DNA of 64,000 nucleotides from Trogon surrucura (Eukaryota > Chordata > Aves > Trogoniformes > Trogonidae), in contig CM036619.1 of assembly GCA_020746105.1 (NCBI GenBank), positions 56,655,135 through 56,719,134 of the forward strand, given 5' to 3'. Positions 1 through 11,880 of this stretch are shown here, piece by piece (position 1 is the first letter of the stretch; each line of letters starts with the position of its first letter). A program made the translations under genes and the position numbers. A model generated the notes under the pieces. It searched no databases. It saw only the letters and a list, made by a program, of their open reading frames with translations, and had not been told where the DNA came from.

Positions 1-101
1 CCTCTTTCACTACTGGAGGTTCCTCCTATCCCCCAATCCTGTTTTGGGATGCAGAGGCCTGGGAGATGGCACGTCCAGAAACTCAGCTTTGTTTCCCTAA
101 C

Positions 102-140
102 ATTTTGTTTTATTTTATTTTATTTTGTTTTATTTTATTT
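102..140. repeat. TTTTA/TTTTG microsatellite
   Basis: About eight pentamer units alternate between TTTTA and TTTTG. This is a simple repeat that may be length-polymorphic. Confidence 0.85.
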
Positions 141-3100
141 CACATACTATCTACCACACTTAGCCTGAGATGGGCCCTGTTCAAGTGTTTGCTTTGCTTG
201 CATGGGAGATGCATTCAAAATGGTTAACGAGAACTGATATTCCTAGAATACGCTACCTTTCGTTTACCTTCTTTAAAAAAGGAGGAGTGTGTAACATGGC
301 TCTCTGGAGGAACCGGTTCTTCCTTGTGCTAGTTTACTTGATTGTCTGTGTCTGATAGTTGTGGATGTTTTCATGGAGGAACTCATCCTTACCACGTAAT
401 TAGATAATTAGTTTCTGTCTTTGATAGGCAGTGCTGCAGCTGGCAGCATACACTGTCCCTAATAATGGAAATAATAGATGAGGAAAATCAGCTAAATTAA
501 GTTTCGTATGAACTAGATACCCAGGCAAGTGCACTTAATTCCACAGGCAATTATTTCTATATATAGAAATATTTGGTCTCAGTAGATGTACTCTTGACCT
601 TATCAAGTACTCAGCAGAGAGAATGGAAAAAGTTAGTAGTATGTGTTTATAGAAAAAAGGTGGAAACCAAGTAAAAAATGCTTAATTAGCAGGAGAATTA
701 ATTAGTATGATTGTGAATGGGCAGAGGTATGGATAACTGTGCTGGTTTACACCACTTTAGTCTGTGCAATTTCCAAAAAAGTCCTGTCTATGCCCAAGTT
801 GCATGGCAGCACTTCTGCCTTTTCCCGGTATGAAGTCCCTCTGTGGTCATGTCTTCTACTCCATAGACTGATTTTATTTGTGCGGTGCCCTAGAAGTCAT
901 GCTGTGACTTTTGTTTTGCTTTCACGCTGCCCAAGAGCTCATGCCCTTCTCTTGGTGCTGCTGTGGAAGGGCAGCTCCCCAGCCTCTGAACCTTGGATGT
1001 TGTAGGTAACCTGTAGGTGATGCCTATTTTACAGCCTGGATTTGGATTCTGACATGTATGGAGAATTTCTCCATTAAAAACCTTCTTGAAACTCATACCC
1101 AAACCAGAGGGAGTAGACTACATTTTAATATAGTTAAAAGATTTACCTCCTTCTTGCTTACGCCTTTCATTTCCCAGGGGTGTTTTAGCATAATCATTTT
1201 TCCTTCCTAAGGTATCTTAACAACTGTCTCTTTTCCAGGGAAAATGTGAACGAAGTGAAATAGTATAATGGAAAAAAATTACTCAACATAATGATATAAA
1301 GAAGGCAGAAAATAAAAGGGGAACTGGGATGCTTTGCTGACAACCAGATAAATCTTGGAAAAATTATATAGACAGTTCACTTAATTTCTAAGGTTATTTT
1401 ATTACACTATTTTGAAAAGATTTTTTTTAAATAAGCTTCTCTCAGGATTTGACTGCTTTGATGGATGTCTTAATAACACAGTCTCAACAGAAATGAATTG
1501 TCCTTAATTCTTCTCAAGAAAATGCAATATGTGAAATACTAGGATCAGTAAAAGTTTGGTTTTTTTCAACATGGGGCAGGAGAGGGATTCTGCCATCGGT
1601 GTATTTGGATCGGTAAGGCTGAGGAGGCAGACTGAGCACAAGAGTCAGCAAAGTCAGTGTTCTCTCTGCTGGAGAGTTTTCGCCGAGCTGTGCGGTGAGA
1701 TGCAGCTCCTGGCTGTCTGTTGGACCCCTGTGATTTCAGATGGCAAAGCCACTGCACTTACCCTGGTTACATTTAGCAGCATTGCCTGACTGAAGGGTTG
1801 CTGTGGTTGTGAAGCATCGTGTGGCTGGTTTATTTCTCTGTCAACAAGAAAAGAATATTTTTAGTACAGCTGTATATTCCCCACTTGGGCTAAATTTTCC
1901 CCAATGTCTTTCTTGAAGGGTTTTTGACATAAAACGGGCTTAAGATTGTGGTGTTTTTTCATGTGTTCCAGTAGTTATTTTTTTAATAGCTGAGTGACTA
2001 TAGGATGAAATGTTATTAATTTTTTATTCACGGCTTTAAAAAAATCATAGGCATAGCAGCTCTTTGTTGCTGATTTATACTTCAGCAGCAGCAAAAATGT
2101 CTTATACGATAGCAGTATAATACAGTATCAAGTTGTGCCTCTGTAGGGCGTCGTACCAGTTCTGAATTGCTCCTTCTTGGTTGCGGGGCTTTAGTCCCAT
2201 AACTAGTGCTTGCACCTGGGAAGGCAGCTTGCCCATTAAAACTGGCTGGTTTTCAATGACTAAACAAGCTGCCCCAAGTGTATTGTCATTTAGGAGCAGT
2301 AACAGCCTTGCAATTTTCAGGCACCCATTTATTTAACAACCTTGTTTATGTTGAAAAGCTCACCTATGATTGGAGAGAATTGCTATTTAAACCTTGGTTA
2401 CCTTATCCAAATCTGGTGCACGCCCAGGTGTTTCTCTTCAGCCTCTGTATTGTGTGTGGGTGCCCCAGATGCAAAAGAGAAGATGATGTAAAAGGCATCC
2501 TCTGCAAATGATAGAGCCAGACTGTACCTCCCAGCTTAATATCAGTCTGCATCAGTAGGTCCAAAGGTAAACAGGCAATGGGGCAAGTAAGCCACTGAAA
2601 AATACCTACCCAAGTGAAATATGAAATAAACTTGAGCTTAAACAAAAAAAATACATTGTGGGTGTGCTTTTTTTTTTTCTTTTAAAGTCTGGCAAATGAT
2701 GATGGAGGTTGGTGTGCTACCAAAGGGCAAGGTTGAAGCATTTCAGCATCTTCTGCTGAGGGTGAGTGGAAGGGAGGAAAGTGAGAAATAAAATCATCAG
2801 AATCACTTTGTGGCAGGCATCTAAATAGTTGTTAGCACGCTTGGTCTTACTAATGCTAGTACTATGAGAAGGAGAGACAGACTGGTGTTTAAAAATCCAG
2901 ATAAGGATGTACTTCCTAGATGAGGCCTCCTCATCAATGCAGAGAGTTTCTGTCTTGGGATACAACCTTCCATGTGGTAAATGCTCAGTTATAAATGTAT
3001 GAAGCTATTGATTTTCTGATGCCTTGCCAGCAGCTCCTATATTGAATATTTAATGTAACCCAAATACTTGTTTCCTAGAAATTCTGGGAGACTGGAAAAA

Positions 3101-5142
3101 CAAAACCAAAACCAACAAACCCGATCTCTAGAATTTACAGTTGAACAGGTTGTATACTGGACAAACTAGAGAGGAATGTGTGAAATGCCTGTCTGTGGAA
3201 CAGGGAGGGATCCTTTCCAACAGGCAGTTTGCACTGATTCAGATGAACTTGGATGGGTGGAATTGCAGATGGACCATTTTCAGCCTTTGTGAGTGATGAG
3301 TATGGTGGTTTTCATCTTGTTATCTGCTGATGTGTGTATATCCGTGAACTGGTTTGAAGAGGTCTGTGAAAGATATTTTAAGAAAAGCAAGCACATTTAT
3401 GTTACAAAGCTGTTCACATACGCTGTTTTTAAGGCAGTCTATGCTCATAACTGAATTTTTATAGCAGTTGTTAGGATTAGTGAAGCAAAACTTACTGGGC
3501 TTTGGACTACTAAAGTTAAACTTGCGAGGTCCTGGATTTCTCTCCAGTCATAGGAGAACTTTTCTACATAAACTAGTAAATAAACTAAAACAGCCCAAAG
3601 TTATTTACAGCAGAAGCTCAGGTCAGGGTTGGATCTCTTGGTAATTAAAAGTCATTAGGGATTCTCTTGTTTACTTTGACACATGTAAGATTTAAATCTT
3701 CTTTTCCTGCAGATTTTAATTAAATGAGAAAATCTAGTTGTATTGCTGCTTTCCCTGGCAAGAACTTTGGTGCCTGTAATTTATGCTTTCGCTTAAAATA
3801 ATTGCAACTTACCTATGTTAAGCAATATCCTTTACTGTAAATATGTGTTACATTGCATGAAAACTTAGAGCATGAAGTAAATAGCAGTCATTTCTGTCAG
3901 TTGGTGAAATGCTGCTTCACTGCAAGTACAGGGAAGAAGAAGAAACTACAGTCTGCCTAGTGGGCCACGCTTTATCACTGATGTGCGAGGCACGGGGAAC
4001 TTCTGAAACGGCAGTGAAACTGGTTTCAAAGGATGAAATGATTTGGCGAGAGAAGAAGTGTGACTTTCTTAAGTCCTAAAAGTGTAGAAAGTCTTCTTTG
4101 CAAACACCAAAACTGTTGGATAAAGATGTGCCTGCTTCGTGCTGCCATGCCTGCACAGATGGCTGTGCTTTATTAATGAGGTTTATAGAGAGCAATGCTC
4201 TGCAGGGCCTCACCTTGCCATCATGCAGCTGCCAGTTCTAGGAGGCTCTTCTGTTGTGCCACTGCTTGAGGAAGTTTGTCTTTTCTCAGGTGAGCTGTGG
4301 GAAAAGCTTACCTGAGCTGCAGCAGCTGTCAGGCTGCTGCTCTGGGGCAGAGTGAAATGGATTTCACATCCTACACTAATGGAAATCTCCCCTTCCTCCA
4401 GCCTTCTAGAAAAATTAAGCTGTACGTAATTTTCAGGAAGAAAACTGATACGAGAAATGCACAGAATGCCACTGTGCAGCACCCTTAGCAGAACTGTTGT
4501 AACTGTGTTAGGTAGGAGGACTGTGCTTCTTCTGGACTTGGACTTCATCATCTGGATGTTCGAGCTCAGGTTGATCACATCTGTTTCCACACTAAACAAG
4601 TATCTGCTCAATGTGCTGTTGTGTTTGCCCCTTTGTGAGCACAGTAACCAGCTGTGAGGTGTTTTTCTTAGGCTCAACTTTAAGGCTGTTTTCCAGCCTT
4701 TCAGGCAGTCTTGTATAGGTCAGTGATGAAACTAGTTTAATGTTAAAAATGGGACGAAACCAACAAGCTCAACTCCAGGCTTGATTTTCCTGAGCTAATG
4801 GATGTCATAGCTTATAACTGGAGCATTGCATTCAGAAAGGAACAAAGAGAGCAGATTTTATAACTGTGATGATGCATCCTGCTCCCAGCTGCAGCAGAGC
4901 AATCTCCATCTGCCTTCAAGCTCTGTTCGCAGAGCTGTCACCCAGCCCCTGCTGCCCCTCTTGCTTCCCTGCTCCAGTATTCATTTTTCTCCCTTCTTAC
5001 TTTGTTTACCTTTTTGTCCCACCCTCCCGTTTCTCAGTCTCATTGCCTCTGGAACTCTCTGAATCGCAGCTCCCAGGGTGCTGATTAACCTCTACGTTAT
5101 CTCAGATTTAATAGCAGGAGTTGGAACTCTAGCAGGCATTGG

Positions 5143-5255
5143 AGAATCATAGAATCGTTTAGGTCCAACCGTTAACCTAGCACCGCCAACTTCACCACTA
5201 AACTGTGTCACAAAGCGCCATGAGTACACATCTTTTATATACCACCAGGTTCGAA
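5143..5255 (-). mobile_element. CR1 LINE fragment, 3' end
   Basis: The start reads gagaatcatagaatcg and is followed by gtccaaccgttaacctagc, the typical reverse-complement 3' end of avian CR1. It runs through the region where consensus copies have a three-Cys-like 'accactaaac...' stretch, then fades near 5255. It is a severely 5'-truncated copy with a small internal deletion of the 'ttggaaaagacc' part. Confidence 0.8.
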
Positions 5256-8237
5256 GAGGAATTGTCTAAATCTTTTTATTCTGTCAGCAGGAGAACTGCA
5301 GGGCTGGATGCCAGAGGACTGCTGTTCCTTTCTGACATCAAATGTGTGGAAAAAATGCATATAAATTAACAATGCTGTAGGTTATCTAATACCAGGGTAG
5401 TTTTTATTGCTCCAGAACTATGTATGCCACTGAGATATTTTGAACTGAGTATATACCGTCTAAAATTGATTCGGTTTATGATCCTGACTCAGTGCCAGCT
5501 ACATTTGAGCTGGTGTCAGCAATATTGATGCCATATTTACCAAGAGCAGAATGACAAGATGAGATGATTGCAGTGCTTTTAGGTAGCAGTGGTGATTTAA
5601 CTGGTTTAGAAGCAGCAAGTGTAGGTGCAGGCTCAGCATTTCACTGCTCATCCTCAGTGTTCTGCTGCTGCTTAAACTTTTTTTTTTCTTTTTTTTTTTG
5701 CTGTGGGGGTGGTTCTCAGGTGTTAGACAGAGTTTTATGCTCCAAGAGAGTTACTCCTGTCAGCTGTGCATCACAAGGTAAAAACTGCTTGGGCACGGAT
5801 AAGTCTTGTGATTAAAATTAAAATGATTTAACTCGATGGTTTAATAAATCTGGTAATAAGAGAAATAGTAAGTGAGAGAAAACTCACAAACTAAAAAAAA
5901 AAACCCACCTCAATTTGAGAAAAATTTAGAGTGTTTAAAGGTTTATTTCCTTGTATTGAGTTCAAGGGGGGGGTGATATCCAAGCAGCAAAAAATGTGAC
6001 TAGTTAATGACAAACAGTACTTAAGTTCAAAGGCCAGAATAACTAATCAGCAAATACTCTGTCTAGAGATTTTTTTTTTTTTCATTTGTAGTTGTTATCT
6101 CTGTTTATCATTTTGAGACACATAATAAATCAAGGTGATTGTTAATGACATATATTGTGTCCTGGTCTGAACTGGACAAAGTGCTTGCTGACCTTCAAGG
6201 CTGCCATATCCATATTTTCACTCCAAAGATAAATTTCCCTGTTTCTTTGCATACATATCTTGAGTACTACAGAAAAGACTTGAAGCTCATAAGAAATGTG
6301 AAATGCTGAATGAAAAACAAATAAAGGAAACACGATTTAATGCAGACTTCTAAAATGAAAGCTAGTTTGCAGGTTAAAGCTCTCCTCTTCCGTCCTTGCT
6401 GTTAAAAAACCCAAATGTTTAGAGTGTTTGCGTAATGGTGTGCTATGAAAACCATGTCTGCGGATTCCAGTTTTTTAAGCTACATTGTGCTCTGAGTCAG
6501 ATCAACAGAGTTTTATTTTAGCTGAGACTAAATTGAAAGCACTTAGGAAATAGTAGGTACCTAATGCAGAAGTCCTCTGCAGGCCTCTATAACAATTGTG
6601 TTACATTCCTGGAAAACCACTCGCAGATACTACATTCTCTGTATTCTCTAGGGTTTTAAGAATTAGTGGATTCTCTTTGTCTCCAAACAAAGCCAAGAGA
6701 ACTAATGGGTGTAACAGCTGTGCCTATAACCACCCATTCTGCTTTTTATTTGACTTTAGAAGAGACCTTACAAACACCACGTGCAAAGACAGTGTAAGCA
6801 GGGTGTTAAGTTGATATTTCAGTGACTTGAATAGAGTGCACTATTGTCATGTCAGTGCTTATACATGCTTCAGCCCTCAAGATACCCATTTCTCAGTCTG
6901 TTGGGCCAAACACAGTATCTTTAGCTTAGTAATGTGTACAACTTAATGAGAGAGGGGAAAATTCCTCAAACACCCAAGGTTATTGGCTTCAGAAGTCACG
7001 CTTTTGTTGTATTAACATGCCTGTTCAGAACTGACTGAATAAGAGAGGTGAAATTTTGATGGGCCTGATCGAAGGTAATTTAGGGGCAAGTTTTACAGAT
7101 GAAATTTTGCTCTTGGATTTCATTGGGATTGGATTTTACCTTAATGCTTTTAACTCACCCTCCCACAACCACTCCCCCCAAGCAATTTGTAGGACTCAGG
7201 CTTTAGTGTACGTACATAATTCATAGAACGTTTGGCAAGAGAGAGCTGTGAATAAATGCAGCAAAAGATGAGGAAATCTAGACTGTAAAATCCACCTGGA
7301 TTATGATGAACTCTTCACAGGCACTTTAGGCTCTCCGAAACTGACATAGAACAATCATGTTCAATATTTTAACTCTTGTTACTTAAAATGAGTTTAATGG
7401 AAGAACAAGGCCCACACCAGAGACAGAGGATACATTGGACCAGGAGGGGGTCATGTTTTTCCATTTGTAATTCTAATTATTAAGCACATTGGACATGTTG
7501 TCCATGAGTAGGAAGCCAGTTAAACAAAAGAGGCAGCAGTACTAAAAGGGCACACAGAGGAGGTAGTTGGAGCAGTGCCTTCTGCCTCTGGGAGAGATCT
7601 CTAGCTCTTCTGTGATGGCTGAAATTCTTTCAAACACTTAATCACCCCGTGAGATGATTAACAAGTCAGGAGAGTTTGGGGAGGGAGGGGGTGGTGTTGA
7701 GTAATCAAAGCTGTCAGCTGGAAAGACATGGCTACCCCTGAAAGGAGGGAGGGATTCAATGAAAAGAACAGATTTGGTTTTCTTTTTCAAGGATAGGCAG
7801 CATGTGTTTAGTTACAGTGTTTTATAAAGCTCAACTGTACAAGGACTGAATGCCATGCAGATTTAGGACAGGTAAGATCTCATTAAACTAGCACCGTTCA
7901 TATTTATGTGGAGTTAAGAGAAAGCTGAGAATTTTCTTTCTTAGTTGTAAGGTGCTCAGTAAGATAATACTTTTTTAAAAAAAAAAAATACATGGAGAAC
8001 ATCATTCCAGTGGACTTCATCTGTTCTTAATAGCCGTATTTTGTGTATTTTTTAAAACGTGAAAATCTTTTTTCATAGGCAGGGTACAAGGGAAAAGATT
8101 CGAAGTACACAGGAGAGGGTTGTTTTCTGGTGAAGTTTCACAGATGTAATTTTTATGCAAGCTGAATTGTTCTATTACTTGGATGTGTTGTTACTACATA
8201 ATGAAAATTTAATTCACTGTTTCCTCTTACGTTTCAG

Positions 8238-8335
8238 GTCGGCAAATCCCACCCTTAGATCCTCATGAAAATGGTAACAATGGAGCAATCAAACTTGGAA
8301 AGCCGACTTCACAGACGGGTAGGCGGTGCTGCTGA
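8238..8335 (+). CDS. RAB31: RAB31 terminal coding exon (Rab GTPase C-terminus)
   Basis: RAB31 (Rab22B) is a Rab5-subfamily small GTPase working in trans-Golgi-to-endosome and endosomal traffic. After a cag acceptor the exon begins in phase 1: the last two bases of a codon, probably Ser, then 31 codons and TGA. The tail starts RQIPPLDPHENGNNG, which matches the RAB31 hypervariable tail as I recall it, and ends in RRCC. The two terminal cysteines are the usual geranylgeranylation site for membrane attachment. The middle of the tail (AIKLGKPTSQTG) differs from the human version, as expected for a hypervariable region. The GTP-binding domain lies upstream, outside the window. VAPA follows about 19.5 kb downstream on the same strand, which fits known amniote gene order. 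Confidence 0.93.
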
Positions 8336-8608
8336 CCCAACGTGATCTTTTCAGATTTACTTGAAAAACAGCACCATTTGCTTTCTTCACTGAGAAAGGA
8401 CTTCATAATCTCAGTGACGTGGTTCCTTATCTTGAAAGCAGTAATTTCAATACTTCCCATGAGCAATAACGCAAGGACCAGAAGCAGAAAGCTTTACTTC
8501 AAAGGGATTTTGCAAAACCTAGTTGAAAAATCCTCTCTAATATCCTGTCAAAATTACAGTGTCGAAGTACTCAGATTCTGTGTTTAAACCAATGACTGTG
8601 GATTTTTC

Positions 8609-8614
8609 AATAAA
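8609..8614 (+). terminator. RAB31: Poly(A) signal AATAAA, proximal RAB31
   Basis: A canonical hexamer lies about 275 bp after the RAB31 stop. The downstream sequence is only moderately T-rich, so use is uncertain. Confidence 0.4.
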
Positions 8615-11600
8615 AGGATCCTTTTATATATAAAATTTAGATTTGCTGTAAAAACTTCTCTTCTTACATTGCAGAGTGGACTTGGCATGTTTTTAGAGAG
8701 TTCTCTCTAATAATAGAGCGATAAAAAAACCCATAAAACCTGAATTTTGGCTTACAGTTTCTCTGCCATCTTTCTAGCTGGACTCTGCTTCAGTATTTTT
8801 CTAAATCTGTAGTTTCACCTTATACTTTCAGTAAACATCAGCAAGAAATGGACTGAATTTGCTAACTAGGAAAAAAAGAAAAAGGATCCAAAGTATGAGT
8901 GAGTGCAATTTTTACAGGCTGGAAGTCAAAATCTGTGTCAGGAGGTGCTGTGTATGTGAAAGGAGGAGTTATCATGAAGGAAACTGGTGGACCCCGTGTA
9001 ATTCCAGTCTGCTCCAGAAAGATGGGAGGATGCAGCCACTGTGCTTTGCCTGAATCGATTCCCTTTCCGGGGTGTAGGCTTCATTAATTACTGGAATTGT
9101 AAAAAGAATGTAAACGCCAGCTTGATCTCCACTACTTACTAGGTTTCCTCCAGATCTGTGCCCAAGACCAAGGTTGTCTCTTCTCAAAGATGCCACTTCC
9201 TTGGTTTCTAAAAGAGGGTGCCACAGTGCCCCCCTCTTCATGGTCTCACTGCTGTGCTCCAAGAAGTCTTCAAGTTGAAAGAATGATATTTGTGTACACA
9301 AACCGCTTAAGAGAGCACAGTTTACTTTGGGATTAAAGCCTGGAATCTAATAAAACAAACCAGAATGTTTCCTTACAAATGCTATTCTGTGAATTTGTGG
9401 AGTAGTTTCCTGACTCATGTGGGGATGTGGTATGGAAGACCCATCTTTGAAGCTTGATGCACTTGAAAATACAATGTAGAAAAAAAAATATCCAGTAGGT
9501 GGTTACGAACTACAAGTAATGTAAAACTGTATGCATTCTCCACTTCCGTCTTCCATGAATGTGTGTGACTGAGATGATAACATCCAAATTTATCATCTTC
9601 ATCAATTTCATTGGAAATCTGAACTAGGACAAGAAATGCAGCTTCAAAACCAAAGCCCAGCCTGCATTCCACAACATTAATTTGTTGTTTTACGAGGAAT
9701 ATTAACCTCATTGCACATTTGTTGGAGGAACTTAGGAAAAGCAATCAAAAGGGAAGAAAACTTTCCACAATAAATCATGAACAGGCACGTTAGACCTGGT
9801 TTTCTGTGTTTATACATGAAAAACAGAATTTGTTCCTTGGTTGTGAGATTCCTTTGATAAAATGGCACTAATTATTAGAGCTTGAAACAGAGCCAGATGA
9901 AATCAATGGACATGTTTCTTTGTCTTCAGAGGGCTTGAAGTAATTATAGGTGGGAAACTTCCCACTGGATTTTATCTGAGAATCTAAACTACGTTGTTTG
10001 TTCACATCTATCTGTTTCTCAGATATTTGGGAGTCCTTTGGAAGCACTCATATTTGAAAATACGCCTTTGAATAACACACAGATTCAGACAGACAGCTAC
10101 CATGAGAAAGGTTATTCTTGGGTAAACTTTCATTTGTCACCTGTGCTGATGCATGTTGCTGCTTCATTACAGCAGCTCTTACAGATACTCAGTGAGGGTT
10201 TTCAAGTGAAAATTCAGCAGTAATCATTGTTGACAGTTGGGGAGGGAGACAGGTTCCTATCTTTACAATTGATGGGCCAAATCTAAATAACCTTACTCCG
10301 CTTTTAGTAAAAAAAAAAATTAATAAACAAGGATAATGATTGTATAAGTCCTTGAGATTTGTGTTACAGTGAGCTTCAGTAGGAAACTCTTGAATTCACA
10401 GATGAGGAAATAACAGGCCACTGTGCAGAGCAGCTCGCATTTTCTTGGAAGACAGGACTCGCCTTCGACGATGATGTTGCCTTTCTGCTGGTAGTCAAAG
10501 CTAAAGGGCAGCTTTAACATGCCTCTTCAAATGGGTGTATGGTTTGCTTTAAAGATTGTGATATTCAGATGTAAAATTCCTGATTTCTGCTTCCTTTTGT
10601 TGCCTGTGTTGCTTGGAAAGTACCACCACCCCTCATAAACAGCCAGAAAAATTACATACAAAAAAACCCCACCCAAACTCAGAGTCAAAAGTTTCAGCAG
10701 CACCCAAAATTCCTCTTAGTAGTTAATGGCTGGTGGAAGGCTAAGTTACTGTACAGAAGCAGGTGACTCAGTAGCTAATAATAATAACAATAATGCTGCA
10801 GTTCTAAGTTGGCCAGTTGGTGCTGGGTTTGTCCAAGATTGGTTTTCTCAAGATAGCTGGTAGTGGGACTGAGGCACAGGCTGCAGCGGAGGGATGTTTG
10901 GCGGAGCTTGTTTACACCGTGACTCAAGACCATGACTGACCAGTTGTGGGTGACTTGCTTTTCTGGCTTGTCATGAACTAGTTTAAAAACATGATTATGA
11001 AGGAACTAGTTTTCATATATGCGCTGCGTATGTGTGTGTATATAAGTACAGTTCTATATTGTTATGCTGACATGTAGTGTTTTTCACTATGTCTGGTTCT
11101 CATATACTGCACATTGTATTCTGTAAGTACATTTTTTTTTGTTAATTGTGTCACCTTTATGAATTTAGAGTAATAGATCAAAGGTAGCAGGAAGATGAAG
11201 GTACACATGAGTTCAGTTGTTGACTTGCCATTCTTATTGCATGAAAATGGCATATTATAGACTGAGAAATCTAAAAAAGGCCATTATTATACAAGAATTG
11301 GGACTTAGAAGTAATAAAGTGATGCTCCAAAAAAAAAAAAAAAGAAAAGAAAAAATTTATTATTTTTCTTCATGGTACAGCAGGTCTATCTAAAGTGCTA
11401 CAATGTAACATGGGGGTGTATAAATACCTAGAATAGTTTCCTGTCATCCCTTGTCTTCATTAATCCTTTCTGGCACGTGGTAATAAGCATGATTAAATAG
11501 GTTATACACGTGAGCACTCTGACTATAATCAGACTTTTTCAGTACAATAATGATATATTTTACTATCCTACCCTTAATTATTTAAACCAGAGTCAATGAT

Positions 11601-11860
11601 AAATTGTCAATTTAAAATCACCTGCTAAATACTCTTCCTCTGTTTTGTTTATATAAGGGCTTTGACTGGGCTGGACCCACTCGCTTCATGTATGGGATGC
11701 TGCAATCTGTTAATACTTTACCTTCTGTTTTACATATTAATTGTATCATACCTAATAATATTTTTGCCCTCAAATGTAGTTTTTGTGGTTTATTTAACCT
11801 ACAATGATTAATGCTAATAAATGTTTTAAATACCTCTGGTTTGGGGATGTCTCTGGTTTC

Positions 11861-11866
11861 AATAAA
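11861..11866 (+). terminator. RAB31: Poly(A) signal AATAAA, distal RAB31 candidate
   Basis: A canonical hexamer is followed about 25 bases later by T-rich sequence (ctcctatttttcac). Two other AATAAA copies at 11313 and 11816 are competing candidates. Confidence 0.4.
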
Positions 11867-11880
11867 GCAGAGCAAAATAG

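Larger units (their letters stand above)
1..8237 (+). other. RAB31: RAB31 last intron (3' part)
   Basis: This stretch lies upstream of the RAB31 terminal exon and ends in a normal acceptor (cctcttacgtttcag). I looked for the preceding RAB31 exon, which should encode the G5-box region and the residues just before the tail, and did not find it. The intron therefore probably exceeds 8.2 kb. The stretch is AT-rich and non-coding. It contains a TTTTA/TTTTG microsatellite near its start, a 20-bp palindrome at 552-571, one CR1 tail fragment near 5.2 kb and scattered A or T runs. The short open frames here have no recognisable product. Confidence 0.7.
8336..11880 (+). other. RAB31: RAB31 3'UTR (candidate extent)
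   Basis: The sequence after the RAB31 stop is non-coding and shows no recognised repeat until about 11.3 kb. Canonical AATAAA hexamers lie at 8609, 11313, 11816 and 11861. The 8609 signal would give a UTR of roughly 0.3 kb. The cluster at 11.3-11.9 kb would give 3.0-3.5 kb, close to the long human RAB31 3'UTR as I recall it. The true end cannot be decided without transcript data. A run of As directly follows the 11313 signal, so oligo-dT internal priming could mislead here. Confidence 0.5.

Noticed and set aside
4210..4677. 155-codon minus-strand open frame in the RAB31 intron
   Set aside because: Low-complexity Ser-rich end, no motif and no splice or promoter context. Within the length expected by chance.
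1..8237. Earlier RAB31 exons
   Set aside because: No open stretch encoding the SAK box or the residues preceding RQIPPLDP was found. They must lie upstream of the window.
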